Shown here piece after piece: positions 23,380-35,237 of a stretch of 64,000 bases of DNA (position 1 is the first letter of the stretch; each line of letters opens with the position of its first letter). Source of the stretch: Luzula sylvatica (Eukaryota > Streptophyta > Magnoliopsida > Poales > Juncaceae); assembly GCA_946800325.1 (NCBI GenBank), contig OX326959.1, forward strand, positions 5,352,501 to 5,416,500. Reading direction: 5' to 3'. The notes under the pieces are model-generated. The model saw nothing but the letters and a program-made list of their open reading frames with translations. It did not search any database and was not told the DNA's origin. The translations under genes and the position numbers were made by a program.

Positions 23380-24566
23380 GTTAAATAGTATTAATTAATA
23401 GTAATAGTATTAATATTGATATTGAATTAGTTATAATATTGAATTAATTAATTGTCTTCATTGGCTTTGGATTTTTCATCATCTTGGCACTCCAAGTTTT
23501 GGTGGAATCAAATTTACCCAAAAAAATGGAACAATAATTACCTTAATTTTGAAATTCACCTCTAATTTCATATTCCAAACAAAGAATTAAACTTTGCCTC
23601 ATTTTGAAATTCTAATTTCACTCTAATTCCCCCTCCCCAAACATGCCCTAAACGGGTTTTAAAAATCCAGTATTATCGGATTTTTAAAAATCGATTAATT
23701 AATTAAGTTAAACAGAAGTAATTAGCACTGATTTTACAAACTTCCAAACCCACCGGGTTTTATAAACTCGGTGTTCAATTCTTGATATTTAATTGATATC
23801 TAGTCCCAGATTTTACCCCAGATTTTACCTCCACTTTTTCATATTTAGTTTATACATTTAATTGATTTGATAATTATCAAATATTATATAATTAACAAAC
23901 AATTCATATATAATTAATATTCGTTGAAATTAAAAAATTTGAATTAATATTAATTATTTATTAATCATGCTTTTTTGTCATATTAATTAAATTTGCTAAT
24001 TATTATGCATAATTTATGAGGGTGAAATCTTGGAGATAGATACAATTTATCCTTCATCATTGCACGAAATATGGTGCAGAAACTTTATGATGAAAAGTGT
24101 TACTTTATTCTTTCCCAAGATTTCCCCACAACATTATTTATCATAATTGACACACATAATTAACATTATAATTGAAAAAAAACAACATAATTTTCACATA
24201 ATTAACGCTAAATAAAATTTATTAATTCAAATTAATTTTGTTCCATATTGATTGATTGTTAATAATAAGATTTGTGTTTGTTATTAGCTAATTAAAAGAA
24301 TCAACCAAAACACACAAATCATTGGGGTAAAATTGGGAGATATATTGTAGACAAAAAGATTCTTTCACCGGGTTTTATAAACCCGGTCCTCTTTTTTTCC
24401 TAATCTGTCACTATCATCTATCTTAATTTAATTAATTAACTGGGTTTTTAAAATCCGGTGATACCGGATTTTTTAAATTCGATTTGGATTAATTTTGGAA
24501 TATTTTTGATAACTGGATCATTTTTCGAATTTATTTTCTATATAAGGTTACATGCAGAAATGCTCC
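21884..24566. mobile_element. Non-autonomous MULE, 2683 bp, with 9-bp TSD
   Basis: The ends are 'gggacatttctgcaagcaac' and, reverse complemented, 'ggagcatttctgcatgtaac'. A perfect 9-bp duplication, aataattaa, flanks it (21875-21883 and 24567-24575). Copy 1 has the uninterrupted site 'gaaaataattaattataattc' at about 13636. The same family occurs at 43278-44278. The interior holds a second element-like unit ending 'ccccaaacatgccc' and more than 1 kb of microsatellite. I see no transposase. Confidence 0.92.
22240..23395. repeat. Large compound trinucleotide microsatellite
   Basis: Long runs of (TTA)n, (TTC)n, (TTG)n and (TAA)n alternate on both strands. Frames give poly-Tyr/Ile/Val and are not genes. 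The tract lies wholly inside the 21884-24566 element. Confidence 0.97.
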
Positions 24567-25040
24567 AATAATTAATTATAATTCACCATTGCTTTTGAAA
24601 TCCGGATAGGTTTGGGAGAAAATTAAAAAAAATGACGTGGCAACATTAGAACGGAAAAAAGTGTTTGAAAATATTTTAGTAGGATTAATTAACAAATATA
24701 GATTAATCATTAATTGAGAAAGAATAATTAGTGGATTAATCTTGATAGATGTCACATCAACAAAGTGTGGGAAAAAGGAAGGGGGCCTCAAAATAAAACC
24801 ATTGCATACCAAAATTATACGTTATACATGTAACCCAGTAAATAAAATTGAAATATAGGCATACAAAATGTTCACATTGATAGAAAACTGAATATATTGA
24901 ATATAATCAGAATATATTAATGCACACAAGCACGTCCATATGTTTTTATCACATTCTTTGATACAACACGATTGAAATATATATTTGTTCAAATTTTCAA
25001 GAAGCTAGAAGCCCTGGCTTTTCGTGCGTGATCAATTGTA

Positions 25041-25625
25041 TTAAACTCGCAACACCCTTGGTGGTCGACGAATGCGCGGCGGAAAGGAGATCGGGATTCG
25101 TGGAGCTATAATTATCTTCTCTTCCCCATCTCCCTTGATAGTATTCCCTTTCTTCTTTTCTAAATTAAAACAAAACAAAATGCGTTCATCAAATATAACC
25201 AATATGGCAAAATATACTTGTTCCCTGTCAATAGATTTGTGATTTAGTAATCGCATATAAGACACAAAAAATCATGTGTTCAATTGAATTTATTAACGAA
25301 TTTAACATCACATTTGAACTAAATGACAAAATAACATCTCATCAATCCAATGAGAAGATTGTAAAGATGCTTCACATCATCACTCAACTAATAAGCAAGT
25401 CGATACTTTGCATTTAAAAGGACACACATAATTCATAAATCATAATATCGCTAAGAATTCAAAATCAAAGGTTCAATTACCAGTCACCAATGAAGGGTTT
25501 ATTTTCTCAATATTCCTTTGAATGGATGATTGTAATTCTTGAGCTTTTATCAGAGAGATCGAGTTCCCCATAACGATCAAGAATATGGTCATGGCGGTCA
25601 TTACTTTCAACGAAATTTTGTCCAT
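25041..25625 (-). CDS. Small secreted-like protein, two exons (copy 2)
   Basis: Exon 1 is 25481-25625 and exon 2 is 25041-25159, with a 321-base intron. The start, both splice junctions, phase and stop are the same as in the gene at 14115-14700. The 87-aa product has the signal-like segment TAMTIFLIVMG, an identical QELQSSIQRNIEKINPSLVT block and the tail PRIPISFPPRIRRPPRVLRV. Relative to copy 1 the changes are E7K, I9M, I18V, T19M, F72I, L74F, P79R and P80R, so the middle is constant and the changes fall in the signal and tail. The regions on both sides are duplicated too, so promoter and gene were copied together. Family and receptor are unknown. Confidence 0.6.
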
Positions 25626-26055
25626 TCTTAACTAGTTTAATTATGAAGAATTAGTTTATTTAAACTAATTTATTTAGTGTTTGCTATGCATAGCATTATA
25701 TATAGAATAATGAAAATCTCCTAGGCTGTGCCTAATCAAAGATATCTTGCATTTATTTGATATTTCACATTAATTCTACCAGTATTGATCTTACAAAAAA
25801 AAATTATCGCGTCTTTTGTTGCGGTCAATTAAATCCCCTGCTTATTTAGTTAATCAAAATTGGAGTTCTAGTATATATATTAGAGTAGTGGATTTGTGGT
25901 ATTAGTTTGTACAGTTTTATATATTTTTTTGGTAAAGTATACTCGTTACCGAACAAAATTTTGGCAAATCGAGCACAAATTATTACTCGATTGTTAAAAT
26001 GTAACTATACTAGTTGTATGCCTGCACAATTGCGCGGTTATTTTGCTGTTACGAA

Positions 26056-26660
26056 AGAAGAATTTTTTGTCGGATTATAATATTAAATGTTTTTACGAGA
26101 GTGCATGTTTGGTATTGAGAGTATTCATTACTTTTGTTGCATCGGATAGTTCATTGATATTGAGCGTGTTTATGATATTTCTTTTTGATGGTATTGTCAA
26201 TTATCAGAAGGTAGGTAGGGGTGGGCAAATGGTTCGGTTTATTTGGTAACCAAACCGAACCGGTCGAATTCGGTTTAATCGGTTCGGTTCGGTTCAAAAA
26301 GTGATATTGTTCAATTTATTCGGTTCGCTTCGATTTTGGTAATTTCAGAACCGATTAAACCAAACCGACCGAATTAATACTATTTTTCATTTTTCTATAA
26401 TGCTCATTTAAAGAAATTAAAATTCAATATTGTAAAATTAGAAATAACGCAAGTATATTTTATATGATTTGTTTTTATATTTATTTTGCTAAATAACATT
26501 TGAATTTTAACATTATAAAACTTCTAATTCGGTTCGGTTTTAAATCGGTTCAAATTTTATTTGGTTCGGTTCGGTTTGAATCTTGTCCAGTTCGGTTTAA
26601 GTCGGTTTGTTCTTATTCGGTTCGGTTCGGTTCGATTCGACCGAATGCCCATCCCTTAGG
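26056..26660. repeat. Insertion and CGGTT-rich tract (copy 2)
   Basis: About 380 bases (26056-26436) are absent from copy 1, where 'acgaaagaag' joins 'aaataacgcaag' directly. Part of this and the following sequence is dense in 'ggttcggtt' and 'aaccgaacc', in both orientations. Confidence 0.55.
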
Positions 26661-27505
26661 TAGGCATATTGACAAATCGTGGACAAATGAATTTTAAAAG
26701 GTTTTGTAAACAAAATAAGGTGTTCCGATGCATCGCTATCACTACTTACTACATACATACTAACGATCTTTTCATGTTGCTTTTGTTTATCCTCATGGTC
26801 TGCCATGAGTATGGATGTAGATCATGCATTGAGGCGTCACGCATTTTTTTCTTCAAAGAAAGCAAGCAACAATGTCGTTTCTTTTATGTGTCGTACGTTA
26901 TGACGCGACGAAGTTATTTTTTTCAAACAAAGTAAGACATAAATTATTTCATTTACTCTTGCATGTTCATCCGACAAAGTTCTTTTTTGAAAAGAAAATA
27001 AGAGAGAAACTATTTCATTTACTCTTGTTTTTTTATTATTCAGCAACTTGTGATGGTGTTTTTCAGTCGCTTGTAATTTATGTCCTGTTTTTGCGTTTCA
27101 TCGCATTCAGTTGTAATATTTCTTAGATGCATGCAAGATATTCTCGTGTTATATTTTACGTCAATTTTGTTCTTACGCGGCAACTTCAATTATATTAAGT
27201 TGTATATATGTTGTGTGCAAAATGAATAATTTTTTTTTAAAACACTCAGAGATAGATTACTTGTTATTGTTTTTTGGTTATATGATAAAACGCGACTATT
27301 AATATTTTCATTGTTTTCTAATCTATATGCTATTTTCGTTCTTGTTTCGTTCAATAGTTTGATTTGCCGAGTACGCGCATCATATTATGTTGTTGTACGG
27401 AAGAAGCATTTGCTGGTACGCAATAATTTCAGCTTTATTCACTTGAATATGGTCATGTTGAAAATGAGTATATTTTGTTCGTGTTCATTCAGCTCCATAT
27501 AAGCA

Positions 27506-28418
27506 TCATGATTTTAAATGATCAGACAGTAGAAGATGGCAAACAAAATAACCAATAATGCAGAAGAAAAGTAAGGAAAGGAGCAATAGAAGAAACAAAA
27601 CGAAATAGAAAAGAAAAAAATAAATAATGATAATATCGTAGAAAACAACAAACCCGAAATAAGAAGACGAAGGAAATGTGCGAGTCTCAGTTTCATCGAG
27701 ATCGATATCATTCATCACACCAGCCAGAGAGCACGAACTGCACATAGCTCCGTTCGGTACATCAACCGGGCTCAACAAAATCATCACAGACACGTACAAG
27801 TTTTCAATTAGAAAAGAGTAAAACCAAACTACATGTGATATTTATACAAAATGAGGAGAAATATCCAGCATAGGAAGCGCACGAAACCAAGCGGTTCACA
27901 ATTGTTGCATGAAAGCAGAAGAACAAACAGCCGAGAGACTATTGGAATAAACTGACAATATTCAGATTTTAATGGAGAAAGAAAGAAGAATTATTTTCTA
28001 TAAATTTCAATATTGTTTCTATTTCTTTTTCTCTCTTACCTTTCTTCTTTCTTTACAAATGAAATGAGATCATATTTATAGGCTAGGTAATTCATACATA
28101 CATGAATCACATTTAATTCTCACATTAACTTCTCACTAATATCAAGTTCATGAATTTTATTCTCTAGATGAACTTGACCTTTCACACTCATACATTGAAT
28201 TCAATAACATGAACCTAAAATAAAAACTAATGAAATATATTAATTAAGTTTATATTTCAACAGAGACACATCATAACAATTTAACATAGATTGAGAACAC
28301 GCTGATATTTACTCATATCTTGCGAGACAGAAGCATCAAATGGTAGAATTAAGATCATAACGATAATCAATGTTGTCGTAACAAACAGTGAATTCATTTA
28401 TTGAACGCAGTACCTCAT
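27506..28418 (-). pseudogene. Broken counterpart of the 18011-18418 frame
   Basis: Sequence homologous to 18011-18418 begins at 28396 on the minus strand but has a one-base deletion after the signal-like region and is split by the 27794-28263 insertion. If copy 1 is a gene, this copy is dead. Confidence 0.35.
27794..28263 (-). mobile_element. 470-bp LTR-like insertion in copy 2
   Basis: It is absent from copy 1 and flanked by agacac on both sides (27788-27793 and 28264-28269). On the minus strand it starts CTGTTGAAATATAAAC, has a TATA-like CCTATAAATATG about 190 bases in, and a T/C-rich stretch after it, as in a plant LTR. It could be a solo LTR, but the right end does not show the usual CA. 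Confidence 0.5.
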
Positions 28419-28564
28419 TTACGTTCTCCCATAAACTTGTGTTTCAGAAACAGTCATACATAAGATCCTCGTCGATATTACACCCTACTGGATCTACATC
28501 CATCGGGTCCTCAAAGATCAAGCCCCATCAGGCAATTGGACAAGTCGGCCCCGATACAGATGGT

Positions 28565-28932
28565 GGTTCATCTAATATTCAATCTCCATCGGTCGGGGCG
28601 TACGGGCCGCCTCGATGGCAGCTTGATGCGGGACTACCGGATTAGCCACCGGCACCGCCAACTGGTGTTGCGGGATCACGGGATTGGCCACCGGCACCGC
28701 CAACCCGGTGTTGCTGGACTTGGATCCTCCGAATTACCACCTCAGACTGCCAAACCGTGCGGCGATTCGTCATTGTTTTCGTTCTTGGATTATTTTTAAT
28801 TTTGAGATGGAAAAATGAGACGAAAGAAGGCAGTATAAATAGAGAGAAAAGAGAAGAAAAGTGAGAGTGAGAGGAAAGAGAGTAAAAAAAGGTGGATCGT
28901 TAATCAGCAGAGAAATTCGGAACTATTGTGCA
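28565..28932 (+). promoter_or_regulatory. Promoter-like block with TATA box (copy 2)
   Basis: Homologous to 6403-6730 and 18590-18905, with TATAAATA at 28834-28841. The continuation of the block lies beyond the inserted element, from 30310 ('attgttagccatcc') to about 30600, and matches 6721-6960. Confidence 0.45.
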
Positions 28933-30309
28933 GGAAATTTTTTACAAATAACCAAGTTGAATAAGTTAAATAACGAAATAACCAACATCTGAAAAAAATT
29001 TGAAAAATGTCTTTTGCGGGCTTTCAAAGAGCGCCACGCGGTGCATCATTGTCCGCCTTTTTCTAATTAAAAAATAGGCGCGGAATCATTGTCCGCCCAA
29101 ATTTTTCAATGCAAAATTTGGTATTTTTTCCCAAATTTTACCATAACATGATTTATGTTCTAAATTAGTATATTTAGTTAACATGATGACGAGCACATGC
29201 TAGCTATTAACTTAATACGTAATTAATATTTATTCGAATTCATAAATTTGAATAAATTTTAATGAATATTTATTTAATTATATGTTTTAACTATCACGTT
29301 AATTAAATGTAATAATTCAATAATGGAGAATTCGGCAGGTACATTTTGGAGGAGAGTAATTTTTTCTTTTTTTTAATATCGGACGGTTGAGAAAAGTATA
29401 TAAAAATTTTATTCACCTCCAAAATGTACCCACCGAATTCTCCATTATTTAGTTATTACGTTTAATTATCGTGATAATTAAGATATATAATTAAATATTC
29501 ATTAAAATTTATTAAAATTTATGGATTTGAATAAATATTAAGTGTGTATTGAGTTAACTGCTAACATGTACTGGTTATCATTTTAATTAAATATACTAAT
29601 CGAAATTATCCAAATTTTACCATAACATCTCTATGTTCTAATTAGTATATTTAATTAAAATAATAACTATTACATGTTAGCTGTTAACTTAATACATAAT
29701 TAACATTTATTCGAATTCATAAATTTAAATAAATTTTAATGAATATTTAATTATATGTTCTAATTATCACGTTAATTAAATGTAATAGTTCAATAATGGA
29801 GAATTCGGCAGGTACATTTTGGAGGAGAGTAATTTTTTCTTTTTTTTAATATCTGGCGGTTGAAAAAATATATAAAATTTTTATTCTACTCAAAATGTAC
29901 CCACCAAATTCTCTATTATTTAGTTATTACGTTTAATTATCGTGATAATTAAGATATATAATTAAATATTCATTAAAATTTATTCAAATTTATGAATTCG
30001 AATAATTATTAATTACGTATTAAGTTAATAGCTAACATGTGCTCGTTATCATGTTAATTAAATGTACTAATTTAGAACATAGATCATGTTATTGTTATGG
30101 TAAAATTTGGGGAAAAATACCAAATTTTCAATTGAAAAATTTGGACGGACAATGATTCCCCGCCTATTTTTTAATTAGAAAAAAAACGGATAATGATTCA
30201 CCGCCTGGCGCTCTTTGAAAGTCCGCAAATGATATTTTTCAATTTTTTTTCAGACGTTGGTTATTTCGTTAATTAACCTATTTAACTTGCTTATTTGTAA
30301 AAAATTTCC
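28933..30309. mobile_element. Complete family A palindromic element, 1377 bp
   Basis: The terminal arms are 'ggaaattttttacaaataac' and its near complement at the right end, and most of the element folds on itself. GC-rich short repeats lie just inside the ends ('tttgcgggctttcaaagagcgcc' on the left, its complement on the right). It is inserted in a site that is intact at 6715-6730. The target duplication is blurred (attgtgca/attgttag), and MULE ancestry is inferred from the end sequence and the style of its neighbours. There are no coding frames. Confidence 0.88.
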
Positions 30310-30599
30310 ATTGTTAGCCATCCATAAATAGAATTTGGTTGAAAACACCCGTTGCTTAAACCTCAAAAAGTATCTTGATCTGGAGCCCATATTGATATAG
30401 CAGATACAATGCTTCCCTTGGTCTTTGATAAACCAGATCTATGTCTACATCTTTCTAGAAAACAAGTTCTTTGGGTCGTCAACCATGTGGCTAATCATGT
30501 GTTACCTGTATGTCTTCAAAGTTTTCTTATTTTTATTGTAAACTTTGTCGTATATAAAAAATATTATTAATCATTTGTATGAGTTATAATTTATCTCTT

Positions 30600-33138
30600 A
30601 GTTTTGTTCCACTAAAATTGCCTTCGAAGCTTAGTTAGCATTTTCAGTGTTGGTCATATGTTGATGTTAATAATATTAAATTGTATTGACTACAATTTAC
30701 AGTGAAATAGAGTTCTATTTTAATTTATATAGAAATTAAAATAAAACTTTTCGTGAAATAATATCACATTTAAGGCAATAACAGGATTCTACAATATATT
30801 CTTTATACATGATTAAAATCGAACAATACAAACTCATTACGTGATTAAGATCTAAATTAATGCTATATTGAAATTTTGAAATAATTTCTCGTAAACATTG
30901 CTTCCCTTATTCTTTCAAAGCGACTCATATCTCTCACTCGCCGAAGTCAAAAAAAAAAAAAAAAAACAATATGAGAATCGGTGATTATTTTCTAAGTTTG
31001 AGAATGAAATAACAAGTCGAAAAATATATTTTATTAATTATTTTTTGTCTTTACCTACCTATGTCAAGTAATTTTAAAAATAATCATATGACAAGCAAAT
31101 AACTTACATTCATTTAAAAGAATGAATAAAAAATATTCAAAACAACACTAATATAGAACTCAATAAGAATGTTCATTCGTACATGATAACATCTTTTTCA
31201 ACCATAAATCTATTAAAACTATCTAAACTAACCCGAAGAAGTACTTGAAATTTGTAATACAACATTGATTTAAATTGGTGTTAGTTTCGTAGATACGGCA
31301 AATAAATTATTAAATGACAATCTTCTAAATATGTTCCATGATTAAAAACTTTTTTTTGGGAATTTTGATAAACATATAGACTATGCTGCGCGGATACTTC
31401 AAAAAAACCGAATTACCTGTATCGTCGTATTTGTATCGTATCCTAAATCATATATTAAATTGTTGTATCGCTGTATCCGTTACGCGTTGTCGTATCGTCG
31501 TATCGGCGTATCCGTGCAACACAGCTGATATAGATAATTACTCTAGATTCGAAAATATCAACTCTATAATAATAATTCTTACCATCTTAATACACGATTC
31601 AGATCAAATTTATATTATATCATTAGTAAAAAAATTCAGCTATTAAATAATGTTCAATAAAATCACACCGTGATAACAACAATAAAAATAGAATCACGAA
31701 CATCACCACCGTATTCAAGCAACAAATAAAACACACATAAATCTTCAAAACTATAAATTCGCAATAATTGTTAACAAGAAATAAAGAATGAATTATTAGC
31801 CCGCCTTTGGTTTTTTCCATTTACTCTTTCAAGTAGAGCAGCGTGACTTTTTAACTCCGTCTCGTTCACTATCCGAAACATTAACAGTCTTTGAATTAAT
31901 TAAAAACATGTATCATGATAATTTTTAATTCTCATGGTAATTTTTAATTATGGTCATATATCATGAAAGTTTTTTTTGGCTCCAAGTCCATTCTTAATAA
32001 TTTCTTTGTTGATATTATATAGATGATCAATTAAAAACATGTCATCCCTATCTGCAGATATTAAAACATGAAATGTTAATATATCCGTACATCCAATTAA
32101 ACAGGAAATAACATTATTCATTTATAATTATACAATATTCATGCATAATCTAATTACAATCAAATTTAATATATTTCTGTTATTACCTTAAAGTTTTGAA
32201 GAATTAGATTTGGCAAATCAAGATATATAAATTGAAATTATAAGGTAATTACCCAAGCAACCCACAAATTACAACTGCATGTAGAAACTAACAGTAAATC
32301 ACGAAAATTCTAAAAATTCTAAGAAAAAATCTGAATAAAAAATTACCACCAAATTTACAAACAAAAAGAGCTGAATGAATTTTTTTTCCAAAAAAAAGTC
32401 TTCTGGGAATAAAAGGCTGAAAAAAGACCGCAGAAAGGGGCCTTGAAAAATCTGAAACTATGACCCTGAAAAAGATTATCAAACCGGGAAACCTATCCTA
32501 AAAAAAATCTGAAATTTTCAACAACACCCCTGAAAAATATTATAAAATTATCACAAAATTTGATTAAAAGAACCTTCAAAAAACATGATGTAAGAAATAT
32601 ATAATCAGTAGAAATTATGTGATAATTCAGCAAAAGGTATAAAATTGAAAGTGGTCATTGGTTCTTCCTACAAATTAGTCGTCAGAAAATTGTACCGGAT
32701 AATTCTGCACGAATCAAATATAATCATCAAGCACATTCAACTTATTAGGAACGGACTTGTATTATTTAAAAAATAAAATTACATTTTTAGAAGTTGTTTT
32801 GAGCAAGATTTCGTTTTGTAAAATATGAACTTCAACGAAATATATTTGAATTTTAGAGTTTGTCTATGAACTTGATATGAAGATGAAAGGAGATAAAAAA
32901 AATGTTTTTTGGAAAAGATTCCGAGATAAAACTTAGAAGCAATGAAGAAAGATCGCACATAACGAAAGTATACAATTTCTTAAACTAGAAAACAATAATA
33001 TAATTATAATGAGTCATGACATAACAATCCCACTAAAATGTCCTTGGATCCCACAAGGCAATTTAATATGGAAAACAAAAACACAAAACAAGTAATGATC
33101 AATACAAGATCTCAAAAACTAAATGATTTCACTTCAAA

Positions 33139-33171
<33 letters not shown>

Positions 33172-33960
33172 CACTTCACAAAAAAAAAAACTAAATAACA
33201 AAAACCTAAAATACAAAGTGTTTAATTAATTACATATGTTTATAATCCACTCCCCAAACCTCGCATTAAATAAAGCTTTTCGACAATTTCTCTTGCAGAA
33301 ACCTTCGCCATCGAGTCCACATACCACAATTTCTCTTGCAAAAACCTAAAATACATAAAGAAATAATCGCATTATTCAATCTAAATATTAAATAATAAGA
33401 ATTTAGTGCAAACATAAATTTGAGTTGAATTTAATATAATATTTTTCGACAACGGAGCAGATTTGAGCGGTCAAATCCTTGTTGAAATCTGGATCGCTCA
33501 ATTCAAAATTGAGGCATCAGATCCTTCTTGGTCAAAGGCATTTTGCATTATTCAATCTAAAGCGCTCTTTCTAATTGAGTCATCAGATCCTAAAATTCAA
33601 ACATTCGAAATTTATAAACTAAAAAAGTAAAACTGCGACATTGTTTTCAATTTTTTTTTTTACCTTTAACACATGTATTGCTGAACGGCTCAAGTATCTA
33701 TCGATATTGCCCTCCTGAAAAATTTAATTGCAAAGTATTCGATAAACAAAAATATTAGCAAATTTAAGAGAAATATAATATTAAACATAGATAAGATTAT
33801 GTAATTAACAAACCTGATAGTTTTATGATGAATAGATAAACCAACTTTTTCCCTCCTCCTTTTCCGGGCTTGGGACCGGCTGTTCGCACAGGCGGAGTTA
33901 AAAAAGTTGGATTATTCCCACCCGCCAGAAGCCTCTTGGCAGGCAGGTATTCTATGAGAA
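30600..33960. other. Intergenic region with a small GGATAC element
   Basis: No gene is recognised. A MITE-like piece with 'tgcgcggatac' and 'gtatccgtgcaac' ends lies at 31383-31525, and 31610-31800 resembles 5240-5430. A short (TA)n/(CA)n run is at 33140-33170, and 33440-33600 has two partial copies of 'gatccttcttggtcaaa/gatcctaaaattcaaa'. Confidence 0.5.
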
Positions 33961-33972
33961 AAACTCTCCGTA

Positions 33973-34850
33973 TCCTCGTGCGTCGTGACCTCGCACGAGG
34001 AGCCACCGTACCCGATGAACTGGTACGGTCTTGTCGACATATGTGCCTGCCCCTCTCCTCGTGCGTCATGACCTCGCACGAGGAGGCATCGTACCCGGTG
34101 AACTGGTACGGCCTTCTGGACCAATGTGCTTGCCCCTCTCCTCGTGCGTCATGACCTCGCACGAGGAGGCATCGTACCCGGTGAACTGGTACGGCCTTCT
34201 GGACCAACGTGCTTGCCCCTCTCCTCGTGCGTCATGACCTCGCACGAGGAGGCATCGTACCCGGTGAACCGGTACGGCCTTCTGGACCAACGTGCTTGCC
34301 CCTCTCCTCGTGCGTCATGACCTCGCACGAGGAGGCATCGTACCCGGTGAACCGGTACGGCCTTCTGGACCAACGTGCTTGCCCCTCTCCTCGTGCGTCG
34401 TGACCTCGCACGAGGAGGCATCGTACCCGACGAATCGGTACAGTCTTCTGGACTAACGTGCATGCCCCTCCTCGTGCGTCGTGACCTCGCACGAGGAGGC
34501 ATCGTACCCGACGAATCGGTACAGTCTTCTGGACTAACGCGCCTGCCCCTCCTCGTGCGTCATGACCTCGCACGAGGAGGCATCGTACCCGACGAATCGG
34601 TACAGTCTTCTGGACTAACGTGCCTGCCCCTCCTCGTGCGTCATGACCTCGCACGAGGAGGCATCGTACCCGACGAATCGGTACAGTCTTCTGGACTAAC
34701 GTGCCTGCCCCTCCTCGTGCGTCGTGACCTCGCACGAGGAGGCACCGTACCCGATGAACCGGTACGGCCTTCTCCACTCTAGCACGTGCGTGTCCTCGTG
34801 CGCCATGACCTCGCACGAGGATGCATCTTACATGATCAGGTATGGTCTTT
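33973..34850. repeat. GC-rich 83/81-bp minisatellite, 11 units
   Basis: Units start at 33973, 34056, 34139, 34222, 34305, 34388, 34469, 34550, 34631, 34712 and 34793. Each contains an inverted repeat 'cctcgtgcg ... cgcacgagg' and a second one around 'gtacccggtgaaccggtac'. The first part of the array is 83 bp per unit ('ggccttctggaccaacgtg'); the later part is 81 bp ('cagtcttctggactaacgtg'). Open frames on both strands simply translate the repeat. Confidence 0.95.
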
Positions 34851-35000
34851 TTGTAACCTATTTTGATGAACATGTAAATAATCGAACAAAGAATTAGGCG
34901 AGTTGGAGGTGAATGAGCAAGTGAAATACTGTGCTAGCGAATCAATTAGATACGAGATGCGAATAAATTGAATTAAATAAAAGTACCAAATGGATGACGT

Positions 35001-35237
35001 TTAGCATGCCCAGAACGGTACAAGTCTTGCTCGTACCAGGAGAGCCTTGTGCCAGAATGAACGGCCAGGGTTGTTGTTATCCTTCGACCCTACTGGCACT
35101 GGCGTTATGCATCGCGGCCCATTGTTGAAGTTGCGGTGAAGATTGTCCTCAAAGTCTTGAGTGAAGCAATTTGGACGAGGAGGTGTTTGCTCCGCGTAAT
35201 TGGGGAAATTGACTCTGACAAGCAAATTGCAAAACAA
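35001..35237 (-). pseudogene. Gene fragment with GRF-zinc-finger-like motif
   Basis: The minus strand encodes VNFPNYAEQTPPRPNCFTQD followed by a stretch with GPRCITPVPVGSKDNNNPGR and SFW. The CxxPVPVGSK...NPGRxFW pattern resembles the plant GRF zinc finger, which usually reads C.CG...V.TS.T..NPGRxFxxC. Here later cysteines are missing or shifted (ending PFWAC then stop), so the finger is degenerate. A plausible acceptor (CTTGTCAG) precedes it. A pyrimidine-rich leader and 'gccATGGCGACC' lie upstream on the same strand (about 35515), possibly the first exon. It is likely a decayed gene or a fragment. Confidence 0.35.

Larger units (their letters stand above)
21105..29733 (+). repeat. Tandem segmental duplication, copy 2
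   Basis: Direct repeat of 12196-19706, expanded by at least four insertions. It lacks the 12364 MULE and the 15.91-kb insertion of copy 1. Copy 2 continues into the complete family A element (to 30309) and its right flank, which copy 1 lacks. Confidence 0.9.

Noticed and set aside
33971..34850. CRISPR-like array
   Set aside because: The repeat units are contiguous with no unique spacers, and the sequence is plant nuclear DNA. It is a minisatellite.
33797..34873. Repeat proteins with CEVMTHEERG or HDARG motifs on both strands
   Set aside because: Every frame of an 81/83-bp tandem repeat can stay open. There is no start context, domain or codon signal, and the array explains them.
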